Origin: Chrysomallon squamiferum
Lineage: Eukaryota; Mollusca; Gastropoda; Neomphalida; Peltospiridae
Assembly: GCA_012295275.1 (NCBI GenBank)
Contig: CM022670.1
Span: 2,309,835 to 2,373,834 of the forward strand
DNA: 64,000 nucleotides
Reading direction: 5' to 3'
The notes beneath the pieces were generated by a model. It did not search any database. It was not told where the DNA came from and worked only from the letters and a program-made list of their open reading frames with translations. Positions 16,200-30,132 of this stretch are shown here, piece after piece. How positions within the stretch are numbered: the first letter of the stretch is position 1; each line of letters opens with the position of its first letter. Both the position numbers and the translations under genes were made by a program.

Positions 16200-17589
16200 T
16201 TTTAATATAATTAATTCTTTGTGAAAAACACACAAGATGCCTGTAATGAAAATTCATGTACAGGAGTTTTGTGTTTGTTTGGATTTTGTTTTTTGTTTTT
16301 TTGTTTATGTTTATGTTTTTAAAACTACTGATCTACCTCTTTCATGTCAAAATGTCAATAAAATGTTCCTGAAATTTTTATCAGAGGTTTTTATTTTATT
16401 TTATTTTTTCAACATTTATATAACCTTTTTTTTTTTTTTGCTTACAATCCTTATAGGATCATCAGATTTATACATTTGACGCGTGAATGAATACAACATT
16501 ATAACAATACCTTTTAAAAATTAAATATATTCATCTATCCTAAAATAATTATTTGCAAAGGTTATTTTTTCCATAAAAAAAAAAAAAAAAAAATTTCTCA
16601 GGAGAGTTGAGCATCATCTTAGCTGCAGATCTTTCTTTGTTCAAATACTTCAGAGATTTAGAACCACCAAAACATCAGTGATCTTGAAAACCTGCAGGGA
16701 AGACACAGCCATTTCTGTGTTAACATTCTCTTTACAAATAAAATTACAGATGTCTATGAAATGTCAGGACTAAACTTTAATTGTTTTATGTAGTTGTCTA
16801 GCCATAGAATTCTGAAACTGAGAGATATATTTGCTTTTATAAGCAGACAAAGTATATTAAGATAATTACAGACTGAAAATTGAGAATCTCTGGAACTCGT
16901 CAAATTCATGTTTTGTTATCAGTTGATGAATTACAAAGCTTGTAAAATATAGACTTTACAATGCTTAAAATTTAGCCTAAATGGAAGTATGTATTGGCTG
17001 GACAAGACTTGCAGAAGAAGTTTATAATTAAGCATCATTTGTGACTTCATATTTAGTGTAAGTCATAATCTCAATTACTTGATGTACTATAAATATCATT
17101 CCGAAAGGTAGTAACAATCTCATAAAATATCATTAAAAAAAGCTATTAGAATCAATACTACAACATTAATAGATAAGATGGTTGTGAGGGAATTTATCTG
17201 AATAGAAATATAAATTAAATATTTAGATAATCATGTTTCATGTTACAGCCTTTCTTCTTCTTCTTCTTCTTCTTCTTCTTCTTCTTGTTATTATTATTAT
17301 CATCATGATTATTATTATTTATTAATTTTTATTTCCTTTTTTTACTTTTAAATGAAACGGACAACTGCATACAACTGAAGAGAAAAAAATAATTGAATAT
17401 TTTTACAGTAAAAGGCGATAAATTATTAAAAAAAAAAAAAAAAAACCCCACATACATTCAAATAAGAAAAAATGTAAATTGTATACCCATGGCGTCAAAA
17501 GAAACTTTATGACAAAAATCAAAAATTTCAGAAAAACAAGTTAAAACTTAATCAATGTGAAACATATAGGCCAAACGCAACAATAATCT
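14865..17589. other. AKAP17A 3' UTR and non-coding flank
   Basis: The 3' UTR begins after the TGA at 14864. Several AATAAA signals follow (for example near 15527, 15650 and 16358), and the site used cannot be told from sequence. A two-copy imperfect duplication (cctgaatcaccttggtgtgtt against cctgaaccacctttgtgtgtt) lies at 15099-15165. An (ATTT)n tract lies at 16155-16203 and a (TTC)n tract at 17252-17287. No further exon was seen. Confidence 0.6.
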
Positions 17590-18320
17590 ATGCAGAAAAT
17601 GAAAAGTGAAAAGCACATGCCGCCTGAACAACACCAGTTAGAGTATAAAAAAATGATGAAGACTGCATGTCATGTACATACAGTGACAAAACATCGTCAC
17701 AGGAATGACATTCGAGCGAGCCGTAGGTATAGTACAAATGATAGTTACCCCCTGGCATTTATTGCACGAGCTCTTCAGTTATTGCCATGTAACGATCATG
17801 AATCAACGTTACAAGCAGACAGGGCAAATGTCAGGCAAGCCAAGTACAGGCAGATACAGAACAACGCCCTATGAAGACTGGTGCATCTAAGGAATTACTT
17901 CCTGACAATGAAATCAGTGACGAATGACTCAGGTTATAGGTTTAATCTACGAGGCGACTCGGTTTGTGCTTAAGGAGAAAGAGCTTACAGACCGCACAGA
18001 GGACACAAACTGAGATGTGTCGTCACTGGCAGAGGGTCGTTTTCTCCGACGAAAACCATTTCTGTCTGTTCAGAGCTGATGGAAGAGAACGTGTTTACCA
18101 CTGAAGAGGAGAAAGTCATGCTGTATGGTCCAGGGAGTGTTAGTAGCAATCTGTTTATTGCTAACCAAAACGTGACAGCTCAGCATTACATCGATGGCAT
18201 TTTGCATTTTGACTGTCCTTCCATATCTTTATGTGTCATTCATCAGCACAACGCCAAACCTCACACAGCTAGGAATAAAGCTTTTGAAATCTGCCATTTG
18301 TGTTTATGTTACTCATAGGC
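17590..18320 (+). pseudogene. Broken Tc1/mariner transposase
   Basis: Pieces of a Tc1-type transposase appear in order on the plus strand in shifting frames. A helix-turn-helix linker GRYRTTPYEDW lies near 17846-17884, where active elements have GRPRVTTPxxDR. Next comes VVFSDENHFCLFRADGRE near 18036-18090, with the first catalytic Asp of the DDE triad. A region comparable to the YIDGIL segment follows near 18187, then HQHNAKPHTARNKAFE near 18241-18290, comparable to the QQDNARPHTAR block that carries the second Asp; here the Asp codon is replaced. Frameshifts, stops and the replaced residue make it non-functional. Terminal inverted repeats were not identified. Confidence 0.8.
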
Positions 18321-19680
18321 TATGGATTTGTATGATATGAATAACCATGTCTCAGATATTTGATTTATATTTGGTGCTTTAAGATAGTTATGTGATAAAT
18401 GTTATAATAATAAGAAAGCAGCACAAATAAAGGCCAAAAAAAAAAAAAAATTAATAAATAATAATAATAATAAATAATAAATAATAATAATAATTGTGGT
18501 AACAAGAAATGATCCAAGAAATGCGACCGAATGTGAGGTATTAATGTAAAATATATAATATCAAGTAAACTACAGACGTGACAGGTATCATTGTCAGCTT
18601 TCCTCAGAATCCCAACCGTTGTTTTCTCGTTCCAGTCAAAAGTCGTGGAATGTGTTTTCGTATTCATGGGAAAATGATTATCTCATATTATCAAAGTTAT
18701 CTAAGTCTATAATTTATCTAAGAATGTGTTCAAGTACTAATTTGCCAGACTTAAAGATATTTTGACCCAGTATATTTTAACAAAGATCTACTGATGATAC
18801 AATTGCAGTATTGTATGAGCAACGTTTTTTAATTTAAATTTTGATTTGTAATGACAAATCAGATCATTACGTATTCATTTAACTTAGCGGTTATTTAATT
18901 CATGTATGATGAATACGCGCTGGGCATGGTCCCTAGAGATTTATATTCCTTTTTGTGTTGATAATATCCTTGTTTTTGAAAAATGTATGTTACATAATCA
19001 AGTACATCAGAACTGATAATCAAGTCATCAGAATTTGTTTAATGGTCTTTGTTATTTCACACAAAGTAAAATGAAATGTATAATTTATTGCAATAGTTAT
19101 TCCTTACTTGCGTGTTGTAGTGTCATTATGTTTAATGTAACGTTATGATTTATTACTTAAAATTATTATTATTCTAATACAATTTCAAAATCGTTATGCC
19201 ATGGCTTATACCATTTAGTTGAAGCTGATGGAAGAATTATAATTTGAATGGTTCTTACATGCAGTGAAAGTCTAATCATCATATTTCTAGAGTTTTAATG
19301 ACAATATGTTTATTTAAAAAAAAAAATAAATAAATAAATAAATAAAAAAAAACTTGAAAAAAATTTACTGAAACAGCAAAAACAAAACATATTAATAATA
19401 ATAATAATAAATAAAATAAATAAACTAAAAAAAAAAATGAAAACCAAAACAAATTAAAATGGATAAGAATGATACGTTTTAAACATTAAAACATTAAAGC
19501 TGGAAAAGAAAAACCTTTTCCTGACTGTGGTTTACAATATTGCATTTACTGGGTGTGTTTTTTATAAAAAAAATTATTATTACCATATATATAAGAGTGA
19601 TCTTTAACACAAGTTTTCTGAGTGTAGGCAAGTATATAGATATAAAATATATTTTAATATGAAACTGGTAAAAACAAAGC

Positions 19681-19726
<46 letters not shown>

Positions 19727-19933
19727 TTAATTAGTAGTAATTAATATATACATATATATATAAAAGAACTGATGAGATGTCGTTAAATATTAATTTATTC
19801 TAAGAAGGATTAAAATGTTGTATTTAACGAAATACTTATTTTAATCTACGGTTGTATGGCTCCATATATAAATAAAGATCGTAGCAATATCGAAAACGGA
19901 AACCGACCATGAAAATAAAAATATTCTTATCCG

Positions 19934-19983
<50 letters not shown>

Positions 19984-21599
19984 AGGAATAATTTATAAGC
20001 ATTATCCCAAACAGAAGAAAACGTTTCTGAACGCCTTTGATAAATTAGTCGTGAGAAAAAGACCAAATGTGAACAATGACGAAGAAGTATCGTGCTACCA
20101 AGTGCACCTCATCTTAGTGTTCTGCCAGAGAGACACACCACGATCCTCAACCTAATAATACTTGTGTTATTCAGTTGTCTGTATCTAACAGTCACCCCAA
20201 GCGAAATGGACTGAAACTCAACGCTCTGCATTGCTCCGACGTAACGACTCTGTTTTCCAAGTGGTTAACAGAAGACCTCGGTAACTTCAGTTATTCTAAA
20301 ATCTGTTCTATACAAAGCGGTTAAAAATGGTCAGTTGACAGTGATGGCTTGACACAGGTCAAGTTCCTGTTGACAGCTTTCAGCATTTCAGTCATTCTGT
20401 ATTCCATTGTAATTAGCAGAATTAAAATGATCAAATGATACAGGTCATCTTCAGATAATGAGACGTTTCCTGTTGACAAACCTCGCCAGTTCTTTAACAA
20501 CCTGTAATTTGACTTGGCAGATGTGTATTAAACTCAGACTGTTCAGCTCTTCAGCTCAAGGGTTAGGTTAAACCAATTTTGAATTTATGTGATAAAGTAT
20601 GGTAGCGGCAGTTGGTAAATAAAATGTTAGAAGAGAAAATATTTTTAAGAATCGTATCCATTACTCGGTTCACTGTATTCTTGCTGTTGCGGAAACAAAC
20701 TGCCTAAATATATTTTATAAAAGCCTGTGCATGGAAAATAAATAAAATTATAATAAAATAAACTTATAACACAAGTTAGTGGGACAGTTTACTATTTTCG
20801 CACATTATTTATTACGTTTAAATAAAGAAAATATGTTAGAACGGACAATTCAATTTTGCAGTGATTTTCACTGTACGTGAAGCGTTTTTGACATTTCTGT
20901 GTACGAAATGATATAATGCAGTTATTGATATTAGTACAAATAAATCAATTAAATGGAAAGACACTAAATGTATTGAGCCTTTTTGTTCTAGTATGCAGAC
21001 TTGTAATAAAATGTATTATTAAATCCAGTAGATTTTTATGTTGTTCGGTGCAAAACGATTCCATCGCGTATATTCCCTAAGAGGTTCTATAAATGAGCAT
21101 CACAGTAATAACAGCCCTCAAGTGATAATACGGCTAAACTATGAAATAAAACGAACCAAAACGACAAAATAAGAAAGACTCTCACCAATATTCGCATTAA
21201 CAAATATTTAATGATATTCTTTTTCTTGCTTGTATCATATGGCAGACATAATGTATTAATCAGAGCGAAAAGTACAGCAACGTGTGAATGGTGAAGTCGG
21301 GAAATCACGTACCCATCCGAAATCATAAACACTCTTCTCGCAGGATGAATGAATAGACGATGTGGGAAACGTTATTATTATCGAATGATGAATGTTTCAA
21401 AGAAAACCAGCAGTCTTTAGTCGATGACTATTAATATCGACTGATGACAAACTCTTTTAATTGCACTGAGATTGTCTGATGAAAAGAATATGGCATGGAG
21501 TGTACATGTTACAGTCTTTGCTGCAGACTACATATACTATTGTTATATTTTTTCTTTTTGTTTTCTTTTTTGTTTTGTTTTGTTTTTATTTTCTTTCTT

Positions 21600-21630
<31 letters not shown>

Positions 21631-22615
21631 TTATTATTATTATTATTATTTAAAAAAAAATTATTATTATTTTTACATTTCAGATTTATAAATGTATTAA
21701 CATTGAAATTTACGTGACATGCGCAATTTTTTCCTTCCATGATTTGTTTTTGTTACATTTATTTATTTCTTATCTTTCTTTTTTAATTAAATTTTAGATT
21801 TTATTTATTCTTATTTTATTTTTTTATTATTATTATATATATATTATTTTTTATTAATCCTTAGGTTAATTTCCTACATCATGGATTGGATTACTGAAGA
21901 CGGAACACTAGTCGGAAGAAGAATGAATTATTACCGACAGAGCCAGCGACCAGTGACATTTACAGCAGTAACTCTGTTACGTAGACAAAGCGCAGTCCAC
22001 AGTAAATCACGTTTTACAGGAATATGTGTAAATCTGATACTCGCACTTGTCTCCAAAATGTCAAATGCTTGTCATAACAGCACAAAGCTTAACATGCTAA
22101 TTGGAATAGCCGCGCAATTTAAAAAACATCTTAAACGTCTTCATTTTCTAATCTTTAAATAATTAAGTGAGAAAAAAAATTGGATTTCTATCTTCCTTCT
22201 GTGTCGTGACTGCGTTTGGATGTGCGTATTTAGGTAATATTTTTTATTTTGTTAAGTATAAAAGTGCATTTACATTTTAACTGAAATTATTCACAGTAAG
22301 TGTAACAATATACTGGAATAATAATTTGATTTCTTAACGGATCAATTTAATTAGTTTTGATTTTATTTTATTTATTTATTTCTTATTACTACTACTAGTA
22401 GTAGTTGCTTAAGCAGTTAGTAGTAGCCGTTGTAGTAGTTGTTGCATTACCGGTAACCCTAGTAAGAGATGTAGTAATAGTAGTAGTAATAGTTATTGAA
22501 AGATAACAGAAATAGTTGCAATAATGACCGGCCTAGTAATAGTTGTGATCATAGTAGTAGCAGCAACAGAGTTAGCAGAAACAATTATAGCTAATAGCTT
22601 ATTTTAATAACATAA

Positions 22616-22650
<35 letters not shown>

Positions 22651-23487
22651 AATTAAAATCATTTTCATGAAGTAAATGTAAAATTAATTCTTAATAACCC
22701 TCCAGTACAAAAACGCGTTGACTACAAGTTGTCAGATGGAAATATGTGAGAAATAAAACAAATACCTTTGATTACGAGATTTCATGAATCTTGATTTCAC
22801 ATTGCATGTCGTTCTCCATTGATTTATTTTCACGAATTCTGTATATTTATGCATATCTATGTCTGACCTAAAGATTTAAAAAAATAATAATAATAGTAAT
22901 AACAATAATAATAATAGAAAAGATTCAAAAAGATGAAAACTCATCAAAATCCTAATATTTTATTGAATTTTAAAGACAGAGAAAATCAAATGTAAAAGTC
23001 AATTATAAAGTGTACAAAGCTTTTACAAGTTATAAAAAAATAGTTATATTAAACTGCCAGGGTATTTTTATTTCGAATTATAAACTCTATATATATTTTT
23101 CATTTCATTGTCTGTTTTTAATTTAATTTTTTTATATGGGCCTCTCTCTCTCTCTTTCTCTGAAGTGTATAAATATGACAAGATGGCTTTCAGAAAAATG
23201 AACTATATGCACGGTAATGTATAAAAAGTGCATGGAATTAATATAATGGTAATAAAAATAATAATCAGTGGCAATAAAAATATTTTATCTGTCAATCAGT
23301 TCTGGTTCTGTTAATATCCATAGCGTTTAACTATTTATATTGCATATACACATTTGATCAGTTTCTTCAGTTATTTATTCTTTTGCGCTTCGACAACTCA
23401 AATCCCAGAACTGCACGCATCTGTTATGTAGTCGAATCATCCTTTTTTGTTTATCACGAAACTCATAACGAAATGTTGGTGTCGGTT
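18321..23487. other. Non-coding flank with simple repeats; 3' flank of the channel gene
   Basis: No exon with protein-like content was found. It holds (ATA)n near 19680-19726, (TTA)n at 19937-19981 and 22617-22648, a TTC/TTA tract at 21596-21650, and a degenerate TAG/GTA block at 22386-22580. The 3' UTR of the minus-strand channel gene starts at 23487 and runs left; minus-strand AATAAA signals occur near 23374. Confidence 0.6.
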
Positions 23488-26400
23488 CTAAGACCAGTAG
23501 TATAACCAGTAAATAAGGTTGAAGATGATGAAAGCTAGTGGAAAAACAATTCTTGATGCTTTGTCGATGTAAAATACTTTATGTCTGACTGGACCGTCGA
23601 TTACTTGATGATGTGATGAACCATGGCAATTAGGACAATGATCTTCTGCTATCTGAAACAAAGAAGCCAGTTATATATATATGTTGTGTAATCGCGAGCT
23701 GCAAAAAATAAATAAAATATAATAAAATAAAATAAATAAAATAAAATAAAATAAAATAAATAAAAAAATAAAAAAATTAAAAAAAATAAAAATAAATAAA
23801 TAAATAAATAATGAATAGTCAGACACAACCAGTAAACCTAAGCTAGATGACAATACTAATATTTTTTACGTTCCAACCAATACTCCATTGGTTTTAACCT
23901 CAATATTAGAATGCGCTTACATAAATATACACACACAATCATATACTGTTATTTATATAACGCTGAATTAAAGAAAATCTCGTAAAGTTAAACTTTCTTC
24001 GTTTTAAAATGAATAACAACAACAACAACAACAACAAAACAATAAGCATAGAAGAATTTAAAGCCCATCATTCGCTCACCTTACACGCTGGAGTAAAAGC
24101 GTAACTACTCGCGTGGCCTTTTCGAATCATTCCCACAAGTGTGGCGCAGTTTTCTTTCTTCAGTTCCTGTCTCAGCATCACGTTAACGAAGGCGTACTCC
24201 AAGAACGCCGCCACCACGAACGCCATGCAAGTGGCCATCCAGATGTCCAAGGCTTTGATGTAGCTGACCTTGGGTAGGGACACCGTGGCAGACGAACTCT
24301 GCGTCGTGATGGTGAGGACGGTGAGGATGCCTAGGGACGTCCTCGCTGGTACTGCGTCCTCGTTGAGCCAGTGGGACACCCACGAAATGGTGACGGTGAG
24401 GCCGCTGGGCACGTACAGGTACAGGAGGTAAAAGCCCAGACGTCGCTCGAGGACAAAGTTGACCGACAGGCAGGTGAAATTTCCTGAAACGGAAAAAAAA
24501 AAATAATAAAATAAAAAGTTTGAAAAACTGTTTTTGTGATAGGAATGAGTGATAAACGAATAATTTTTTTTTTAGACTACCTTTAGCTACATTTCGTATG
24601 TTTATTTATCATTTATAGGAATAATAAAGTAAATAAATACAGTTTTGTTACAAAGTGTACAACAATAATCTATATGACTTTACTGGTGTTATGTAATGTT
24701 AACTGTACAGGCTTAAACAAACCCAGTTGTTGTCATTGACAGTTAGAACATAGGCAACATGTTTCATTTCTGTTTCATAAATAAATACATTTGTCCAAGA
24801 CGGTTAAAACGTATCATTAATATCTTACCTTCATTAATCGGTTCGGTACATTTTGGCAGTTCGATCTTCACAAGTTCAAACTGTGACATGGTGCTTTTGT
24901 CTTTGTATTGTATCGCCTCATTAGCCCATCTGAATACAACATTGTGTACTGTGTATGCGACTGAAAATGCAGGTTATAAAGTTTTCCTTTAAAAAAGTTT
25001 GTCAAAGCAATATTCCACGAAACTATAGAAATGGCGGGTTTCAGTTTTACATTTAAGAAAAAAAAATCGTTTTTGTTTCAGTTCTGCAAAACGATTATTA
25101 TTGTTGTTGTTGTTTTGTTATTGTTGTTATTATAATTATTGTTGTTATTGATGATAATATTATTGTTTTTGTTACTGTTATCATTAATATTGTTGTTGTA
25201 GCTCTTATTGTTGCTGCTGCAGCTGCCACCGCTGTTGTTGTTGCTATTATTATTAAATTTATTATTATTATTTACTTACAGCTTTGTATATGAAGAGAAC
25301 AGATCTGTCTATCCATAGGGTATTTATGTAAATCCATGTAACAAGATGCAGTGATGGACACCCTTAGAATGAAATAACAGGAACAGCATATAATTTGCTG
25401 GTTTAGAAAAGAAAGCAGTTGTTTATAGAGATGTGCAAATAGCCAGGTTTTCCCATGCCTTTCGCTTTATTCATAAGAGCATAATGTATTAATCAAATAT
25501 TTATGCTCTCTCTCTTTCTTTCTCTCTCTCTTGTCTGTTTAATTTAAACAAGTTTGTCGTAAAGTATAAATACCTCTAATGTTTTTATTTTATTTTTTAT
25601 TTATTAAGACAAAATTTGACCAATGCTATAAATAAACTGCTAGCCTTTTGTATGCTTCTTAATTTTACGATGGGGTTTTTTCTCGAGGGAGATGACTAGT
25701 GATTATAAATTATGCCAATTACCATACAACCAATTTCCAAAGTGGTCCTCTGTCGCTCCAGGCGTACTATTTTGTTTCACAAGTTTTATGAGTAACAGAA
25801 TTATGTATGAATTTGTTAAATTAACAGTCACCACAGAGATCAGTTTATGACATATGATACTAACTGGAGAATTTGTTTTAACACTTAGACAACATTCTCT
25901 TACTAAGCATCAGCGTTTGTCTGCAATATACAACAACAGTGAAACTATATGTTAAAATTCAAATGCAGTGTGGCTGCTTGATGAGTTAGATTCTTGCTTC
26001 TGGCAGCTTGCTGTTGTTCATTTTAGAAAAATCATTGCCTTAACTTTGAGAACTGACCAAAGAAGTGAAAACCTTCATCTACATATCTGATGCTTAGAAC
26101 AGATAAACAAAAGCCATCATTTTTAATCCTGTATCAAACAAACTGAATTATAGCAGAAATATCGGGGGTCATAATGTATTTCTGAATATTTTTCAACAGA
26201 AACAGTATGTACAGAATGGTGGGTTCGGTCTCTTTTGTTACAAATGAGGAAGATGTGACTGAAAATGATCATTTTTCAACTCTCATCAACATTTTTGGTA
26301 AATGACATGTTTGCGAGGGCAGAGACACACAGACGTAGAGAGAGATAACTATTAGATTAATACGTTATTTTCTTACTCATAAAATATCTTGTACAGAATG

Positions 26401-29061
26401 GAGTTAAGTTGGATAGAGAAAGTTCTGAGTCAGCGAAATAACTGTGAAAGCACATTTGAAAAAATTCTGCAAACTGCGCTACACAGAAGTCATTTATGAA
26501 TAAAAATAATAATAAATTATCTGCCAAGTGTAACTGAAGATTATTATTATTATTATTATTTTTTTTTTTTTTTAACTTTTTGATAAAAACAATTGCGTAT
26601 GGTGTGTTCTGTTGCTTGTTGATCTTTGTTAGGCTAAAACAGAGAATGTGATTCCTAAACAATTTACCTTGCTCTGTAGACAATGCTCCCATTTGTGTAG
26701 ATATGCATCATCTTGTTCGGCACGGTCACTTCGTGGAACGATGACCGTTTCTCGTTTACTATGAACAAATCAGGAACCCACACTTGGTCCATTAACTTGG
26801 TATCCAGTTCCAAATAGGGCGCCTCTATCAGGTTTAAAAATTGCAGGCGTTTATCTCTCCATCTTTGATCAATAATGATGCTTGCCGTGAATTCCTGAAA
26901 AGTAAAGGTAAATGAAACGACTCGTTTTGAAGTCGACGTTTTCGTGCATGCAGTCATTTACCTAATCCTATAATATCAAAAAGTATTTTAAAATAAATAA
27001 GTAAATAAAGCAAATAAAGAACACTGACCCAAATAAAGAACTTTTATTTTCCTAAATAAATGTGAAGTAAAAAGTATATAACACGAATCTAACTATTATC
27101 CACTGATACGATCATCAGTTCGTTCTATCCGTGTGTATAAGAATGTATAATGTTTATCTTTATTTCAAATAAAAATACTTAGTTCCATGTCTTTATATAC
27201 AGACGTCTACATCCAAGCTATCTTTGACTATATCAACTCCATTTTGCAGAGACATCTATATACGTTTATATTCTTTTTCCATCATAATTCCAATAGATAA
27301 TACAAATCGTATCTTTTTATGTTTATGTTGGCCAGTCTGTAAACGTCAACTGACTCTAGGAGATAATACTGATATGTATATTTGCTTCTCTGTATATTTC
27401 AGATGACTATTCCAGACATATTTAATTATCTGTCTCTTTGTCTACACCTCTCCACAGACTAGACCACACACACCTGTGACTGTGTGTTTACGTAAAGGGC
27501 TTCATATTATTTCTAAAGACTTGATACGATATCGTGTAACATGCTTCATTTAATAATCAGAATTTCAGGAGAAGATAATTTTTAAAGAAAAATTTAATAA
27601 AATAATTATAATTATAAGCTATACATTTATCCAGATTAATTTCTTTTGTGTAAAGTCTGTTGATTTTCAGAGATCTAATTAAAATATGTTTTCCCTTTCC
27701 TTTCTGAGATCATTCTTATTTGATAAACCGATAATCACATATTACCTATTCACAAAAATTCAGTTCAGTCACCATAACTGAAACGCATAGACATTTGTGA
27801 TTAAACACGAATGTGTGTCTTGGACACACAGACTATCTGCTTATAATAGCGTTCATGTTACTCTTTAGAAAGATCAGTTAGACCAGTGACACGTGGAGGT
27901 AGCGCCCCGATTACAACAGCGAGGAACGTAGAACAACGGATAAAGCTTTGTATTTACACAAATAAATACTTTCAATTACAATACATAATTCATCCCTGTA
28001 TAAAATTTAACCTTACAAATTTATCGGAAACGGGACGCTAAAAAATAAATGATTAAGAACCAACGAGTTAGAGATCATTTCTCAAATTATTCTGGTCAGT
28101 TCACTGGTTTAAGAAATTCGATCTCAGCATCCCAGTAAATTTCGAAGGTATATTTTAATATGAATATAAAATATCGATAAATTTCAGATCGATGTCCTGT
28201 AAACATTTACATTAACATGCTTGTAATATTATCCAAATTCAGTAAAATCATTTGATAAACACATCAATGCGTGTGTACACTTGGAAGAATTGATCTTACG
28301 ATTTACTCATTCTCAGATACGTTTCTCTGGAAAATTCATACAGAATCTGGTGATCGACGAATAAACAAAAATTTTTTTTACGACAGTTCATTCCATGAAG
28401 AGGAATCAAACACGTGATTGTTTACATACTGGTGATGACTTGAGATCAGAAACCATGTGTCCTGACTCAAAGGATACTGCAATCGATTATAATTTTATAT
28501 ATGCTCCTTGACTTACACAGGTAAGAACATGAAATAGTCGTAGCCTTTGATTAGAAAGGGAAGTCGCTGAAATGGGAAATAAAGTAACGGACAACTCGAG
28601 AGGACTTTAAGTTTCATCCATGACGGGAAAATATACAAAAGATGATACCAGAGATAATTATTCCTTTGAACGTTTATGCTTCAATCAAGGAAAAGATATC
28701 AACGTTCTGACTAGCAATACTTGCTTCCCAAGTAATGGAAACTCACCATATTCGTCTCACTGATCGAGTCGAAGCTGTTCATGTACAGGCTGACAAAGAC
28801 TTCGCAAGGATCATCTGCAAAACAATAACGTGTAATTCAGACACGACTGCGGCAGATAAAGAAATATCGGTTAAACCTAAGCGCTGAGAAAAAGAGTATT
28901 TTATACATAAAATTCGATATTGTTGAACTCACAAAGAACTTAGTTATTTGCTGAATTCTAATGAAAATACAAGACACATGATTATAGGAAGAAATGAAAT
29001 GATTTCATATTAGATGTGTTTTAAACTCTTTCCCTTCAATACACTTCGAAAAAACTGCGTC

Positions 29062-29143
<82 letters not shown>

Positions 29144-30096
29144 ATAAAAATAATAAACAATAATAACAATAATAATATCAGCAACAAGAATATTAAAATT
29201 TCATTTTTAATACATATTATATTAAGACGAATAGTTAACTTTTGTTACTTTGTGTATACATACATATATACGTACATATATAAAACAGACTTGGTTACTA
29301 TAGTGACGTATTGTAAGATATCACTCATGTTAGGTAATGATTCTGAAGATAATCATAGTCGTTTGAGTATGTAAACTTAAAAATTGATTTTTACTTCAGT
29401 CTTTACTATTGACATTTCGTGTGGTAACTTCACATATATTCACAACGGGCTGCTTTGGGGTGGTGTCAAAGTAATTCACAAGTCAAGCCTATGTAGAATT
29501 CATTTATTTTCAGCTTAATTTTAATAGTCTCGTCTCGAGGTGGTATAACAGTCCGCTAAAATTTCTCCCATCATTTTAAATCGAACTCATTTGTTAGAAA
29601 AGGAATATTTTATTTAACAAAACTCATTTTTAAACTACGGTTAAAGACCATGCATACAATGAAAGAGGAAATCTGTTGATTCAAACATGTTAAAAATATT
29701 CTCATGATTTGTGATGAGGGTATCGGGTTTCTTCTTGTATAGTGTGTATAAACGACTATTGTGTTCTTTTTACAGTACCAGCGAATTCGAAAATGACAGA
29801 TCTAAAGGAACGTAAAGCTAAAATTATTATTAAATGAGTATACTAGCCAGAATCGTTGCCAACCCTACGATTGGTATAGTATTCAAATAACATTTTTTTT
29901 TTTTTTTTCATCCTTTTATATTTTTAATTATCTTATTTTATTTTTATTTTAATAGTATCTATCTGTATATGTACGTGTCTAAATTATTAATTAGGAAAAT
30001 AAATGTATTATAATACTCGACAAGGGGTGATAATCTGAACTCGGAAAATAGAATCTTCTGCCAGTGAACTTTAAAATGTGTTTATTTTTATATTAT

Positions 30097-30132
<36 letters not shown>

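Noticed and set aside
21881-22162. Plus-strand 93-codon open frame starting MDWITEDGT
   Set aside because: No recognisable motif, no splice context and no supporting neighbour. Length is within chance in this sequence.
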